64,000 bases of DNA from Legionella brunensis (lineage in GTDB: Bacteria; Pseudomonadota; Gammaproteobacteria; Legionellales; Legionellaceae): the NCBI RefSeq assembly GCF_001467025.1, contig NZ_LNXV01000029.1, positions 78,870 to 142,869 of the forward strand, in the 5' to 3' direction. Numbering within the stretch: position 1 is the stretch's first letter; each line of letters begins with the position of its first letter. The translations under genes were made by a program, and so were the position numbers. Below the pieces are notes generated by a model. It was given only the letters and a program-made list of their open reading frames with translations. It was not told the DNA's origin and made no database searches. Of this stretch, positions 9,860 to 19,053 are shown in pieces.

Positions 9860-9866
9860 TCTAAAA

Positions 9867-9893
9867 ATGCAGGGGAATTAAATTCCCTTGCAT
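9867..9893. terminator. Convergent terminator
   Basis: 12-base arms (11 pair) with a 3-base loop between the ends of the exported-protein gene and prfC, placed to serve both strands. Confidence 0.6.
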
Positions 9894-9900
9894 CTATCTG

Positions 9901-11481
9901 CTAGTGCTCACGAGTTGCAGAAAAATGAATCTTAGGATAGCGCTCTTCTGCCATTGTTAAATTAACTCTCGTAGGTGCCAGATACATTAAAGAATCACTA
10001 CCATCCAATGCCAAATAATCGTAAGCTTTAGTACGAAATTCAGACATTGCTTTATCGTCTTCTGAGTATACCCAACGAGCACAGCTTATATTCACTGTTT
10101 CATAGATACAATCGACTTTGTACTCATGCTTCAAACGATGAGCCACTACATCAAACTGCAATACCCCTACTGCACCTAAAATTAATTGATTACTATTTAA
10201 TGGACGAAATACCTGCGTTGCCCCCTCTTCGGACAGTTCAATTAACCCTTTTAGCAAAGCTTTGCTTTTTAAAGGATCCTTAAGACGTACTAAACGGAAC
10301 AGCTCCGGTGCAAAATTGGGAATACCCGTAAATTTTAATGTCTCTCCCTGAGTAAAGGTATCGCCAATACGAATAGTCCCATGGTTGTGCAAGCCAATAA
10401 TGTCGCCAGCCATAGCCATTTCTGCATGCGCCCTATCTCCTGCCATAAAAGTTAAAGCATTGGCAATTTGTACTTCTTTACCAATTCGTAAATGGGATAA
10501 CTTCATCCCTTTTCTAAAAGTACCGGAGCAAATACGTAAAAAGGCAATGCGATCACGGTGCTTAGGATCCATATTAGCCTGTATTTTAAATACAAAGCCG
10601 CTAAAGGCCTCTTCTTCGGGATTCACTTTTCTTTCTACAGTGGCCCGAGACATAGGGCCTGGCGCATACTCTGCAAAATCATCCAAAAGTTCCTTGATAC
10701 CAAAGTTATTGATTGCAGAGCCAAAATATACTGGAGTTAATTTACCAGAGAGATAATCTTGTAGATTAAATTCATGCGATGCCCCTTTAACCAGTTCAAT
10801 TTCATCGCGTAACTCTTGCGCAATCTCTCCTAATAATTCATCCAATTGAGGATTATTTAACCCTTTAATTGCCTGGGCATCCTGTTTTTGGGTATTTTTC
10901 CCCGGTTGATATAAATAAACCGTGTCTTGATACAAATGGTAAATACCCTTGAAACGCTTACCCATTCCTACAGGCCAGGTGACCGGTGCACATTGAATCC
11001 CAAGAACCGTTTCAACTTCATCTAATAAACTAATAGGCTCGCGGCCTTCACGATCTAATTTATTGATAAATGTCATGATCGGCGTATCGCGTAAACGACA
11101 GACTTCCATTAGCTTTACTGTACGTTCTTCAACCCCTTTAGCAACGTCGATAACCATTAGAGCAGAATCAACTGCAGTCAATGTACGATAGGTGTCCTCA
11201 GAGAAATCTTCGTGACCTGGTGTATCAAGCAAGTTCATTACGTGATTATTGTGAATAAACTGCATCACTGATGTAGTAATAGAAATTCCTCTTTCTTTTT
11301 CCATTTCCATCCAGTCAGACGTAGCATGCCTATCGGCTTTTCGCCCTTTAACTGTACCAGCAAGCTGAATTGCTCCTCCGAATAATAACAGCTTTTCAGT
11401 TACGGTGGTTTTACCCGCATCCGGGTGAGAAATGATGGCGAAAGTTCGCCGTTTGCAAAAATCCTGGTAAAAATCAGACAT
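9901..11481 (-). CDS. prfC: Peptide chain release factor 3
   Basis: GTPase that recycles RF1/RF2 from the ribosome after termination. 526 residues, normal for RF3. The G domain has SHPDAGKTT (P-loop, near 18-27), DTPGHEDF and INKLDREG; the EF-G-like second and third domains follow. It is transcribed alone, converging with the exported-protein gene. Confidence 0.97.
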   Translation of the reverse strand: MSDFYQDFCKRRTFAIISHPDAGKTTVTEKLLLFGGAIQLAGTVKGRKADRHATSDWMEMEKERGISITTSVMQFIHNNHVMNLLDTPGHEDFSEDTYRTLTAVDSALMVIDVAKGVEERTVKLMEVCRLRDTPIMTFINKLDREGREPISLLDEVETVLGIQCAPVTWPVGMGKRFKGIYHLYQDTVYLYQPGKNTQKQDAQAIKGLNNPQLDELLGEIAQELRDEIELVKGASHEFNLQDYLSGKLTPVYFGSAINNFGIKELLDDFAEYAPGPMSRATVERKVNPEEEAFSGFVFKIQANMDPKHRDRIAFLRICSGTFRKGMKLSHLRIGKEVQIANALTFMAGDRAHAEMAMAGDIIGLHNHGTIRIGDTFTQGETLKFTGIPNFAPELFRLVRLKDPLKSKALLKGLIELSEEGATQVFRPLNSNQLILGAVGVLQFDVVAHRLKHEYKVDCIYETVNISCARWVYSEDDKAMSEFRTKAYDYLALDGSDSLMYLAPTRVNLTMAEERYPKIHFSATREH

Positions 11482-11668
11482 AAGAACCTGCTAGAGCACA
11501 GAATAGTGTGCATTTTAAGGGAAACAGTCAAAACAGACAATTTTACTATGGAATATAGTTGCTAGAAAATACCTCTTCAATGGTAATTTCTAAATGCTTG
11601 TCATGACCTATATAAACTGCGCTCACTATAACCTTAAATTCTAAAACGCAGTTAAAATAAATTACAAA

Positions 11669-12706
11669 TTATATTTGTAGGTTTTCAGCAATATCCTCTC
11701 GAATGGTTTGCGTGAACTCATTCATAGCCGCCATTTCTTTAGATGTTTTAAATAAACCCCATGCAGTTAAACCACCGGTCAAAAGACCTAGTGAACCACA
11801 AACGCTTACAGTTGTAACTGCAGCCATTTCACCAGCAACAAGACCGCTAATAAAAGCCCCAGGACCTGACCACAAGCCAGCCACATAACCGACGCCAAAC
11901 CCGATTACTCCAGCTAAAAAGGTCACTAAAACTGCAGCACTGAAAGTAAAAATGGCATTTATAATATTGGGGTGTTCTCCCTCGAGAATGACCTGACATT
12001 CTTGCTCAAATTTACTGAGCGCTCTATCAATTTGTCGCACTTGAGAAGCTTTGCCTAAGGCTTTCTCTAAATGGGTTATTTTCTTAGTGATTGCCTCTAG
12101 CTTTTCTTGAGGCAAGTTTGCCAACTCAAGTAATAGCTTTTCCTTGGCTTCTTCAAAAACTGACTCTTGTCTCTCAGTAGACTGATTTACCTCTCGCTTC
12201 AGCTCCGGTATTAATAAAGTTAATAAATCGTCTGCTCCGTGCGTATTTTTTGCTGAAGTTACAATCGTGTTTTGAAATGTTATACCGACTTTTTCAAGCT
12301 CTTTCTCTATCGCTTCCAATTTGGTGGCAGCATCTTCCTGACAAAGATCTGCTTTAGTCCCTACTAAAATTATAGGTGCTTCTGCATTTACACCCCTAAA
12401 AATATTTATTTCTTCTTTTATGGATTGTAGCGTCTCCTCAGTCACAGCTTGACTTAAATCAACACAATAAAGGGCTAATTCTTTATTTTGGTAGGAGTCT
12501 TTGCGCATATTCACAAAGTGGTTTTTTCTTCCACTAGGATCCCATATTCGTAAATAGGTTTGTGCCTCTTTAAATTTATAAGTCAGTAAACCAACACCTA
12601 CTGTTTGTTTAGGTTGACCATTGACTCTTCTTTGAGCAAGACGCATTGCAAGCTGTGTTTTACCAGAACCAGCTTCACCCATCATGACAATTTTTAAGTC
12701 GCGCAT
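11669..12706 (-). CDS. Ras-like small GTPase with C-terminal membrane region, probable effector
   Basis: 345 residues from ATG 12706, preferred because GGGGGAG lies in front; an upstream TTG at 12721 would overlap that site. The N-terminal ~165 residues are a eukaryote-like GTPase: P-loop GEAGSGKT at 10-17, switch I Thr35, WDPSG at 55-59, GTKAD (G4) and TSAKN (G5). The residue after the G3 glycine, normally the catalytic Gln of Ras/Rab, is Arg60. A charged helical linker follows, then hydrophobic glycine-rich segments (about 240-320) that could span or insert into a membrane. Resemblance to Rab/Ras GTPases suggests a host-directed role; this is inference. Confidence 0.75.
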   Translation of the reverse strand: MRDLKIVMMGEAGSGKTQLAMRLAQRRVNGQPKQTVGVGLLTYKFKEAQTYLRIWDPSGRKNHFVNMRKDSYQNKELALYCVDLSQAVTEETLQSIKEEINIFRGVNAEAPIILVGTKADLCQEDAATKLEAIEKELEKVGITFQNTIVTSAKNTHGADDLLTLLIPELKREVNQSTERQESVFEEAKEKLLLELANLPQEKLEAITKKITHLEKALGKASQVRQIDRALSKFEQECQVILEGEHPNIINAIFTFSAAVLVTFLAGVIGFGVGYVAGLWSGPGAFISGLVAGEMAAVTTVSVCGSLGLLTGGLTAWGLFKTSKEMAAMNEFTQTIREDIAENLQI

Positions 12707-12800
12707 TTTTAGCTCCCCCAATTTTTGCGCACATTTTACTACGATTTCCTTAAGAATTACTTAATAATACATTTAAGAATTGAATAGCTATTTTATAGGC

Positions 12801-13139
12801 ATGAAAAAGACCAATAAGGACACGCAAACCGAGTTTTCAAAAAAGGTACTGGAACTCATTAAAGCTATTCCAAAAGGAAAAGTTGCTACCTATGGGTTGA
12901 TAGCAGGGCTTGCTGGAAATCGACAAGGGGCTCGAGGAGTAGGCTGGCTTCTTCATTCTTGTGCCCAAAGTCACAATCTTCCATGGCAACGAGTGATAAA
13001 ATCAAATGGGCAGCTTTCTTTTCCTTTACTAAGCAATACTTATTCCCTCCAAAAAAACCTTTTAGAAAGCGAAGGGGTTACTGTTCTAAATGGTCGTGTA
13101 GACCTAAAAGAATATCTCTGGGAATTCAATACAAAATAA
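12801..13139 (+). CDS. Alkyltransferase-like protein (ATL)
   Basis: 112 residues from ATG 12801; a TTG at 12780 is less likely. This is the DNA-binding C-terminal domain of O6-alkylguanine alkyltransferases, with the helix-turn-helix and arginine-finger region (VATYGLIAGLAGNRQGAR). The catalytic PCHR motif is replaced by PWQR (Trp62), so it cannot accept an alkyl group. Known ATL proteins bind alkylated guanine and hand it to nucleotide excision repair. Stands alone, followed by a convergent terminator. Confidence 0.88.
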   Translation: MKKTNKDTQTEFSKKVLELIKAIPKGKVATYGLIAGLAGNRQGARGVGWLLHSCAQSHNLPWQRVIKSNGQLSFPLLSNTYSLQKNLLESEGVTVLNGRVDLKEYLWEFNTK

Positions 13140-13175
13140 CGAATTAATTTGAGCCTCAAGACCCAAATTAATTCG
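13140..13175. terminator. Convergent terminator
   Basis: Perfect 12-bp arms (CGAATTAATTTG and its complement) around a 12-base loop, between two converging genes. The stem is AT-rich. Confidence 0.5.
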
Positions 13176-13186
13176 AGTCCAACACT

Positions 13187-13669
13187 TTATATACGATGAG
13201 AAGCTGAGGAACACTCATCCAAAGCATCAGCAAAGCCTTTAACAATACTTGCGATGGGACGCGTAACCAAGCTAATTAGACTTAATAGAGGATTAATAAC
13301 CGCAGAAATTAAAGCAGAAATCGCAGTTAGGAAATGCTGGCCAGCCTCACCAAGCTCATTTTTTGTATGCCCGTCGATTAGACCTGAAGTACTTTGTTGA
13401 TTATGTGACCAAATATGAAAAGCTTTAAGCAGTGATGCTAAGGTATTTGTGACACTAATAAGTACATCCAATAAAAATACTGGGGCTAAACACACATCAA
13501 TGACAGGATTTAAGAGATAAGAGGTGAAATCTGAATATTTATAGTTCGTAGATTGAATGGGTTTAAAAACTGTAAAAAACCGATTTTTTGGCCCTACAAA
13601 TGACCCTTTTTCTTTAGACAAGAAAATATTGTTTTCACTAGTAAAAACCGTATGCAGAATTTCCGCCAT
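13187..13669 (-). CDS. Membrane-associated protein of unknown function
   Basis: 160 residues with an AAGGAG ribosome site before ATG 13669. No signal peptide. Two hydrophobic regions (about 55-80 and 112-140) could cross or sit on a membrane. Composition and isolation resemble many Legionella-specific proteins; no family recognised. Confidence 0.7.
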   Translation of the reverse strand: MAEILHTVFTSENNIFLSKEKGSFVGPKNRFFTVFKPIQSTNYKYSDFTSYLLNPVIDVCLAPVFLLDVLISVTNTLASLLKAFHIWSHNQQSTSGLIDGHTKNELGEAGQHFLTAISALISAVINPLLSLISLVTRPIASIVKGFADALDECSSASHRI

Positions 13670-13830
13670 AATATACTCCTTAAATTATTGTTTATTCAAT
13701 GATTAGCGTACTTAATCCAATCATTTTATAGGATTTTCTCAACTCTTAAGCAGGGATTAACTTGAGGTAGCTTGAAATCGGCGGATTTTAACTAGGAAAG
13801 CTTAAGGAAATATTAAATTGATTATCAAAA

Positions 13831-15339
13831 TCAGTTGAATTTTGCGGTAATGAAAACTCTGGTTGACATAGACTCTATGTTAGAAATTAATTTATTGATA
13901 ATTTTTTCACTATATAAACAAGCCTCATTGGCAACTAACACTTCAAGCCGATGATCAAAATGAACTGGGTCAAGCTTATAGGCTTGCTCCAGAAAAACTC
14001 CAGGCTTGGATTGAAAAAAATTAGCGAAGGTATTAACCAAATAATTCAGACCAAAACTACTTTCGACCTCTTCTTTTATTAATTCTAAAGCACTTTGTAT
14101 TTTTATCTCACAAAAAACCATCTTTTGCAGTAACTCTTGCTGCATCCATACAAAATTACGAACCTTGCCTATAGAGATCTTAGCTCCCTTGTCAAATAAA
14201 AAAAGAAGAACTTGAAGCGGATTAGTGACACTTCGTGTTTCAGATATCATTTCGTTCAAGAGCGAGGGTATAAAGACATTGGGGTATGCTTCATAAAGAA
14301 CTTCCAATACGTTATGACAATTCCCCAATACAGCTGCCCTAAAAGCTTTCCTCACTGCAAATAGCGTTAAATTCTTCTCTAATAGTATTTGCAAAATAGC
14401 AACCTCTCCATGAGAAGCAGCAATTTCAATGAGATAATTATAAAAGATAATTTCTTCAGCAGGGATATCTGCAAAATAGGTATGCAAACACTTAACAATG
14501 TTCACGTGCCCCCTATATGTGGCAATGACCAGTGCATCTTTAATCAATGCAAATGATATACAGGAATGCTGTTCTAGAAGAAATTTGAACAAATTAAAAT
14601 GACCCAAAATTGCTGCCAACTCAAATAGATGAGTAGGATAATTATTTATGGATGAAGTTTCGGTAAGTTGGCTTGGGATACCATTAGTAATTTGCCTTAA
14701 TTCACGTTCAGACTGATTACAAACAACAGCCCAAAAAAGACGATTTTTAGGCTCCTCCTTCAATGAAAGCAAATAAAGAATATCCAAAACTGATTGCTGT
14801 TGATGTAAACAGATAAAATCGATCAAACAAGAAGAGACACCGTAAGGTTCCTCGAAAAGCTCATAACCATATTTTTGATGACGGTCCTCGTATAAAAGCT
14901 CCTCTCCAAAAACATCCCAAAGATTTAGATCGAGTACTTCATTTAAATGGAGCTCATTCTTATTAAGGAATACGTGTAGCAGAGCTGTATTTCCTGTTAA
15001 GGCAGCAGCAGTAATTTTTAACTCACGATCGGATAGTAATCTACTAGTTTTAGAGATATACAGTTCATTTTCTTTTAGGCGCTGGTATTCTTTTTTTGTG
15101 GCGCCAACCAAATGAAGATAGGTCATTTTCCATGAGTCTCCATTAAGCTCTTTACGTTTTATAGCTTGTATCGCCTTCGAACTAAATTCATTCTCGCAGC
15201 GTGATTTCCAAAATACTTGATCATTCGTTATTTCATACCAATGCTTACAAGTCGAAGCAATCTGCAAAACAATATAGGAAGGAAGCTTTTCAAAAATTAA
15301 CAAAAGTACTTCTTTAGGCAAATCATTTATTGACATCAT
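13831..15339 (-). CDS. F-box/ankyrin-like protein, probable effector
   Basis: 502 residues. An F-box is clear at 4-50: INDLPKEVLLLIFEKLP, then IASTCKHWYEITND and VFWKSRC. The rest is a helical array with ankyrin-like units, for example LFELAAILGHFNLFKFLL near 240, ALVIATYRGHVNIVKCL near 265 and YLIEIAASHGEVAILQILL near 300; the units at both ends are degenerate. F-box proteins join Skp1 in SCF ubiquitin ligases of eukaryotes, so in a bacterium this points to a host-directed protein that recruits targets through the repeats. No CaaX ending, unlike the F-box protein at 59315. Adjacent DNA has little coding content. Confidence 0.85.
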   Translation of the reverse strand: MMSINDLPKEVLLLIFEKLPSYIVLQIASTCKHWYEITNDQVFWKSRCENEFSSKAIQAIKRKELNGDSWKMTYLHLVGATKKEYQRLKENELYISKTSRLLSDRELKITAAALTGNTALLHVFLNKNELHLNEVLDLNLWDVFGEELLYEDRHQKYGYELFEEPYGVSSCLIDFICLHQQQSVLDILYLLSLKEEPKNRLFWAVVCNQSERELRQITNGIPSQLTETSSINNYPTHLFELAAILGHFNLFKFLLEQHSCISFALIKDALVIATYRGHVNIVKCLHTYFADIPAEEIIFYNYLIEIAASHGEVAILQILLEKNLTLFAVRKAFRAAVLGNCHNVLEVLYEAYPNVFIPSLLNEMISETRSVTNPLQVLLFLFDKGAKISIGKVRNFVWMQQELLQKMVFCEIKIQSALELIKEEVESSFGLNYLVNTFANFFQSKPGVFLEQAYKLDPVHFDHRLEVLVANEACLYSEKIINKLISNIESMSTRVFITAKFN

Positions 15340-15649
15340 GCCCCCGGCTCATTGTTAGTACTAATCTAATCTATTGCTTGATCATCAGCAATTTTGATAT
15401 TTATTTATATGCAAGCCACAATGAGAATTCATTGCTGATTTGGGTGAGTAAAGTAAATAAACGGCTGATTTGCGGCACTAATAATCCTGAATCTGCTCGT
15501 TTTAAATCAAAATCTAAACTACTTGCTCGATTAGAAACCCAATCTATTGCTCAACTTAGTTGAAAGTTATAACAATGATTCAACAACGATAGATAAATCT
15601 CTTTTTTTAGAAAGATATGTTTAGTTAATTTTACAATAAAATACGATAT
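15340..15649. other. Gene-poor stretch with a possible remnant reading frame
   Basis: Between the F-box gene and the acyl-CoA operon. On the plus strand a frame ending at 15563 reads like the tail of a basic protein (VNKRLICGTNNPESARFK..., about 40 residues) but has no credible start or ribosome site. It may be a decayed gene; I cannot name it. The terminator at 15650-15676 closes the region. Confidence 0.3.
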
Positions 15650-15676
15650 GGATTAGACTCAATGTCTAATCCATGG
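15650..15676 (-). terminator. Terminator of the acyl-CoA operon
   Basis: Perfect 11-bp stem (ATGGATTAGAC and complement) with a 5-base loop, 36 bases past the last gene of the operon. On the minus strand it is followed by ATATCGTATTTTATT, a T-rich tail. Confidence 0.7.
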
Positions 15677-15711
15677 ACCATTCTCATTCGCTATTACATT
15701 TTATTCGGCGA

Positions 15712-16764
15712 TTAAGCAATCAAAATAAGTTCTTCTCGGCATTCAAAATAATCTGCTACTTTTGCTGCTGTCGCTTTTTCCAGATTATTAGGTTGCCAAT
15801 GAGGCGACTTATCTTTATCCACTAATAAAGCCCTAATTCCTTCGTAAAAATCTGGCTCTCGCATAAACTGGTTTACAATACAATAATCCATAGAAATACA
15901 TTCGGCCATCGACATTGTTTTTGCTTTTTGAATTTGAGCTAAGGTAACTTTAAGACTTAGTGGTGCTTTGTGGCGTAAACTATTTAGTATTGTCACTGCC
16001 CACTCATCTCCTTGTTCTTGTAATGCAGTAAAGATTTCTTCAACAGTAGAAAAAGAAAAGCAACGGCTGATTGCTGCTTGTTGTGAATGAATTGCGGCCT
16101 TCTCTTTGGGCATTGCAAACTGGTTCAAACAAGCATCAACTTCCTCATGGGCATTGTTAGATAGATCAGTATTGGCCAAAGCCTCGATACACTCCTGGAT
16201 TTTAGCCGAAGGAATTATCTGTTTTATCAAACCTAAAGCATAGGCATCTTGCGCTTGAAGTCGATTTCCTGTTAACCCCAAATAAATACCTGTGGCATCA
16301 GGACAACGAGCCAGTAAATAACTTGCTCCGATATCGGGAAAAAAACCAATACTTGTTTCGGGCATCGCAAAAATGAAACGCTCTGTAGCAACAGGATGAG
16401 AACCATGAAGCGAAACTCCGACACCACCTCCCATGGTAATGCCATCCATTAGTGAAATATAAGGTTTACTGAAACGATGGATATAATGGTTTAAACGATA
16501 TTCATGCCAAAAAAACTGCATTTGCTCTGGATTCTTACTCAATCCAGCGGCATATAACCAACGCACATCACCACCCGCACAAAATGCTTTTTCACCCTCA
16601 CCTTGAACTACCACTGCATGAATTGCCGCATCTTTTTCCCACAAGAGAAGCTGTTGTTGCAATGCTTTGATCATGTCCAAAGTTAATGCATTTAAAGCCT
16701 GCGGACGATTTAGGGTTACTAACCCCAAATGTCTTTCACGGGCGAAAACAATGTCTGAAGTCAT
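15712..16764 (-). CDS. 3-hydroxyisobutyryl-CoA hydrolase (enoyl-CoA hydratase/isomerase family)
   Basis: Releases CoA from 3-hydroxyisobutyryl-CoA in valine breakdown. 350 residues, the length of the HIBCH group rather than of simple hydratases. The crotonase core shows FCAGGDVRWLY, MDGITMGGGVGVS and PETSIGFFPDIGASYLL, and the family-type C-terminal extension includes DYCIVNQFM and GIRALLVDKDKSPHW. It follows the enoyl-CoA hydratase gene after 2 bases and ends the operon. Confidence 0.9.
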   Translation of the reverse strand: MTSDIVFARERHLGLVTLNRPQALNALTLDMIKALQQQLLLWEKDAAIHAVVVQGEGEKAFCAGGDVRWLYAAGLSKNPEQMQFFWHEYRLNHYIHRFSKPYISLMDGITMGGGVGVSLHGSHPVATERFIFAMPETSIGFFPDIGASYLLARCPDATGIYLGLTGNRLQAQDAYALGLIKQIIPSAKIQECIEALANTDLSNNAHEEVDACLNQFAMPKEKAAIHSQQAAISRCFSFSTVEEIFTALQEQGDEWAVTILNSLRHKAPLSLKVTLAQIQKAKTMSMAECISMDYCIVNQFMREPDFYEGIRALLVDKDKSPHWQPNNLEKATAAKVADYFECREELILIA

Positions 16765-16766
16765 AC

Positions 16767-17543
16767 CTACTCTCCTTTAAAGTCCGCCCGACGTTTTGCT
16801 AAAAATGCAGCAACTCCTTCATGTTTATCGGCTGTAGCACAAACTTTGGCGAAATGGATCGCTTCAAGATGCAAAGCATCTGTTAATGAGAGGTCATAAC
16901 CATGATCAATCACTTCCATCACGCTAGTCACCGCCAAAGGAGCCATTGACAATATTGTGTTTAGGGTACGTTTGCCATGCTCAAGCAATGCTTCAGGCTC
17001 AACCAATTCAGTAACTAATCCCCAATTCAAGGCAGTTTCAGCATTGATAAAGCGGCCTGTTAAACATAAATCCATTGCTCGGCCTTTACCAACTAACCGT
17101 GCCAAACGTTGTGTACCCCCATAACCAGGAATAACACCTAACTTCACCTCAGGCTGGCCAAACTGCGCAGCAGTAGAGGCAATTCTTATTGTTGCAGAGA
17201 TAGCAAGCTCACAACCACCACCAAATGCAAAACCATTCACAGCAGCAAGGGATGGTTTACCTAAAGTTTCCAACTGTCTAAATACATCCTGTCCTTCACA
17301 AGCGAATTGATAACCTGTTTGGGCATTGCATTCCGCCAAACGAGAAATATCTGCACCAGCGCAAAACGCTTTGCCAGAGCCAGTTAATAAGAGCGCTTTA
17401 ATTTTTGTATTCTCTTTAGCTGATGAAAAAATTTCTCTTAAAGCTTGGAGAACATCAGAATTTAATGCATTCAGTTTCTCTGGGCGGTTTAAGGTTAAGG
17501 TCAATATGCCATTATTATCCAACTCTTTTTCAATCAAATTCAT
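16767..17543 (-). CDS. Enoyl-CoA hydratase
   Basis: Hydrates trans-2-enoyl-CoA. 258 residues, the standard crotonase length, with FCAGADISRL (oxyanion loop), NGFAFGGGCELA (first Glu) and QPEVKLGVIPGYGGTQRL (second Glu). The neighbours suggest methacrylyl-CoA as a substrate in valine degradation; the chain specificity itself cannot be read from sequence. Confidence 0.92.
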   Translation of the reverse strand: MNLIEKELDNNGILTLTLNRPEKLNALNSDVLQALREIFSSAKENTKIKALLLTGSGKAFCAGADISRLAECNAQTGYQFACEGQDVFRQLETLGKPSLAAVNGFAFGGGCELAISATIRIASTAAQFGQPEVKLGVIPGYGGTQRLARLVGKGRAMDLCLTGRFINAETALNWGLVTELVEPEALLEHGKRTLNTILSMAPLAVTSVMEVIDHGYDLSLTDALHLEAIHFAKVCATADKHEGVAAFLAKRRADFKGE

Positions 17544-17595
17544 GCAAAACTCCTGTTAATTCATGTTATTAAAAAATTGAAAACAAATCCTTACT

Positions 17596-17654
17596 GGGGT
17601 CTTTGTACAATTCGCTAGCTTTTGGCCAAGATAGTAGAGTTGTAAATAGACCCT
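17596..17654. repeat. Dispersed hairpin-like repeat, copy 2 (inside acyl-CoA operon)
   Basis: Second copy of the element at 7636-7693. Its ends are inverted repeats about 17 bases long with four mismatches (GGGTCTTTGTACAATTC against its partner at 17637-17653), so RNA from either strand can fold. Its right end runs into the stop codon of the acyl-CoA dehydrogenase. Confidence 0.6.
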
Positions 17655-18807
17655 AATCAATCACATAGTTCTCGTCTAAGGTTGCTTTAGCAATAATTTC
17701 GCGCATAATTTCGTTAGTGCCCTCAAGAATCTGGTGCACTCTCAGGTCACGGAAAATACGCTCAATTTGATAATCATGAAGATAACCATATCCTCCATGC
17801 AATTGCATCGCTTTATCACTGATGCGAAAAGCAACATCTGTAGCTAATCGTTTAGCCATAGCACAATACATGGGTGCATGAGGATCATTTTTATCGAGAG
17901 CATCGGCTGCACGATAAACCATCAATCGTGCTGCTTCAAAATCCGTTAACATATCGGCAAAATAAAAACGCAAAGCCTGCATTTGTGTGAGCGGTTTACC
18001 GAATTGCTTACGCTCATGAAGATATTGTTGAGTCAGTCGTAAACAGGCTGTGGCACCACCCAAAGAACAGGCAGCGATATTAACCCGCCCACCATTTAAG
18101 GCATTTAAGGCTATTTTAAATCCCATACCCTCATCCCCGACACGATTTGCAACGGGCACACGGCAATTTTCAAAATAGACCATGCAAGTAGGTTGATTAT
18201 GCCAACCCAACTTTCTTTCGAGCTTGCCAAAACTTAAACCTGGGGTGTTTTTTTCAATGAGAAGACAAGAGATACCATGGTGTGATTCATCTCCAGTTCT
18301 TACCATGCACAAATATACATCACTGACACTGCCACCCGAAATGAACGCTTTTGCACCATTTAAAAGGTAATAATTACCCTCTTTGACCGCTCGGGTTTTT
18401 AAAGAGGCTGCATCAGAACCCGATTCAGGCTCAGTTAAACAATAACTTGCAAACGCATCCATAGATGCTAATCGAGGGGCCCAAGTAGTTCGTAAAGGCT
18501 CCTGTGCATAGCGATCAACCAAAGAAGTAACCATGTTATGAATGGACAGGTAAGCGCTGGTACTCACACAGCCCGCAGCCAGTTGCTCAAAAATTATTGC
18601 TGCATCAAGACGTTTTAAATTAGCTCCCCCGATATCCTCAGCCGCAACAATGCCTGCCATACCCAACGTTGCTGCCTCACGCATTACGTCGATAGGGAAA
18701 TGATTATGTTCGTCCCAAGCTGCCGCATTAGGGGCTAATTTATTGCGTGCAAATTCAGCAGCCATATCCCGAAAAGCAATATGCTCTTCACTGAATTTAA
18801 AATCCAT
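17653..18807 (-). CDS. Acyl-CoA dehydrogenase (isobutyryl-CoA type)
   Basis: FAD enzyme that makes the alpha,beta double bond of acyl-CoA and passes electrons to ETF. 384 residues. Visible are YCLTEPESGSDAAS (FAD/substrate loop), the RKQFGKPLTQMQALRF region and, near the C-terminus, HQILEGTNEIMR, whose Glu lies where the catalytic base sits in MCAD-type enzymes. It is the first gene of a three-gene operon with an enoyl-CoA hydratase and an HIBCH, which together match isobutyryl-CoA to 3-hydroxyisobutyrate; this is why I favour the ACAD8-like subgroup. Confidence 0.9.
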   Translation of the reverse strand: MDFKFSEEHIAFRDMAAEFARNKLAPNAAAWDEHNHFPIDVMREAATLGMAGIVAAEDIGGANLKRLDAAIIFEQLAAGCVSTSAYLSIHNMVTSLVDRYAQEPLRTTWAPRLASMDAFASYCLTEPESGSDAASLKTRAVKEGNYYLLNGAKAFISGGSVSDVYLCMVRTGDESHHGISCLLIEKNTPGLSFGKLERKLGWHNQPTCMVYFENCRVPVANRVGDEGMGFKIALNALNGGRVNIAACSLGGATACLRLTQQYLHERKQFGKPLTQMQALRFYFADMLTDFEAARLMVYRAADALDKNDPHAPMYCAMAKRLATDVAFRISDKAMQLHGGYGYLHDYQIERIFRDLRVHQILEGTNEIMREIIAKATLDENYVID

Positions 18808-18894
18808 AGCTTTCCTTAACTTAACTAAAATAGTTTAAACCATAACACATATTGTGCTGGTCAAACGAGTACAGTGACTAGAAAATTTACCAGG

Positions 18895-18918
18895 GGCGTG
18901 TTCTCAATTGCTTTATGA
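18895..18918. repeat. Short dispersed repeat, copy 1
   Basis: GGCGTGTTCTCAATTGC and the bases after it match the left arm of the element at 31727-31798 nearly base for base. It lies in the recQ upstream region. Confidence 0.4.
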
Positions 18919-19053
18919 TATATCTATCTGATGGCGTATTACAGCGCCCTTCTTCGCAAAGATAAAACATCAAATAAAGTGTTAACGCTAGTTTACTAAG
19001 AATGCTATTATTGCCAATTTTTCGCGTCCATTAAATAAAAAAAAGAAAGACGT

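Noticed and set aside
10385..10756. Plus-strand frame of 123 codons
   Set aside because: It is antisense to prfC; no ribosome site or protein-like pattern.
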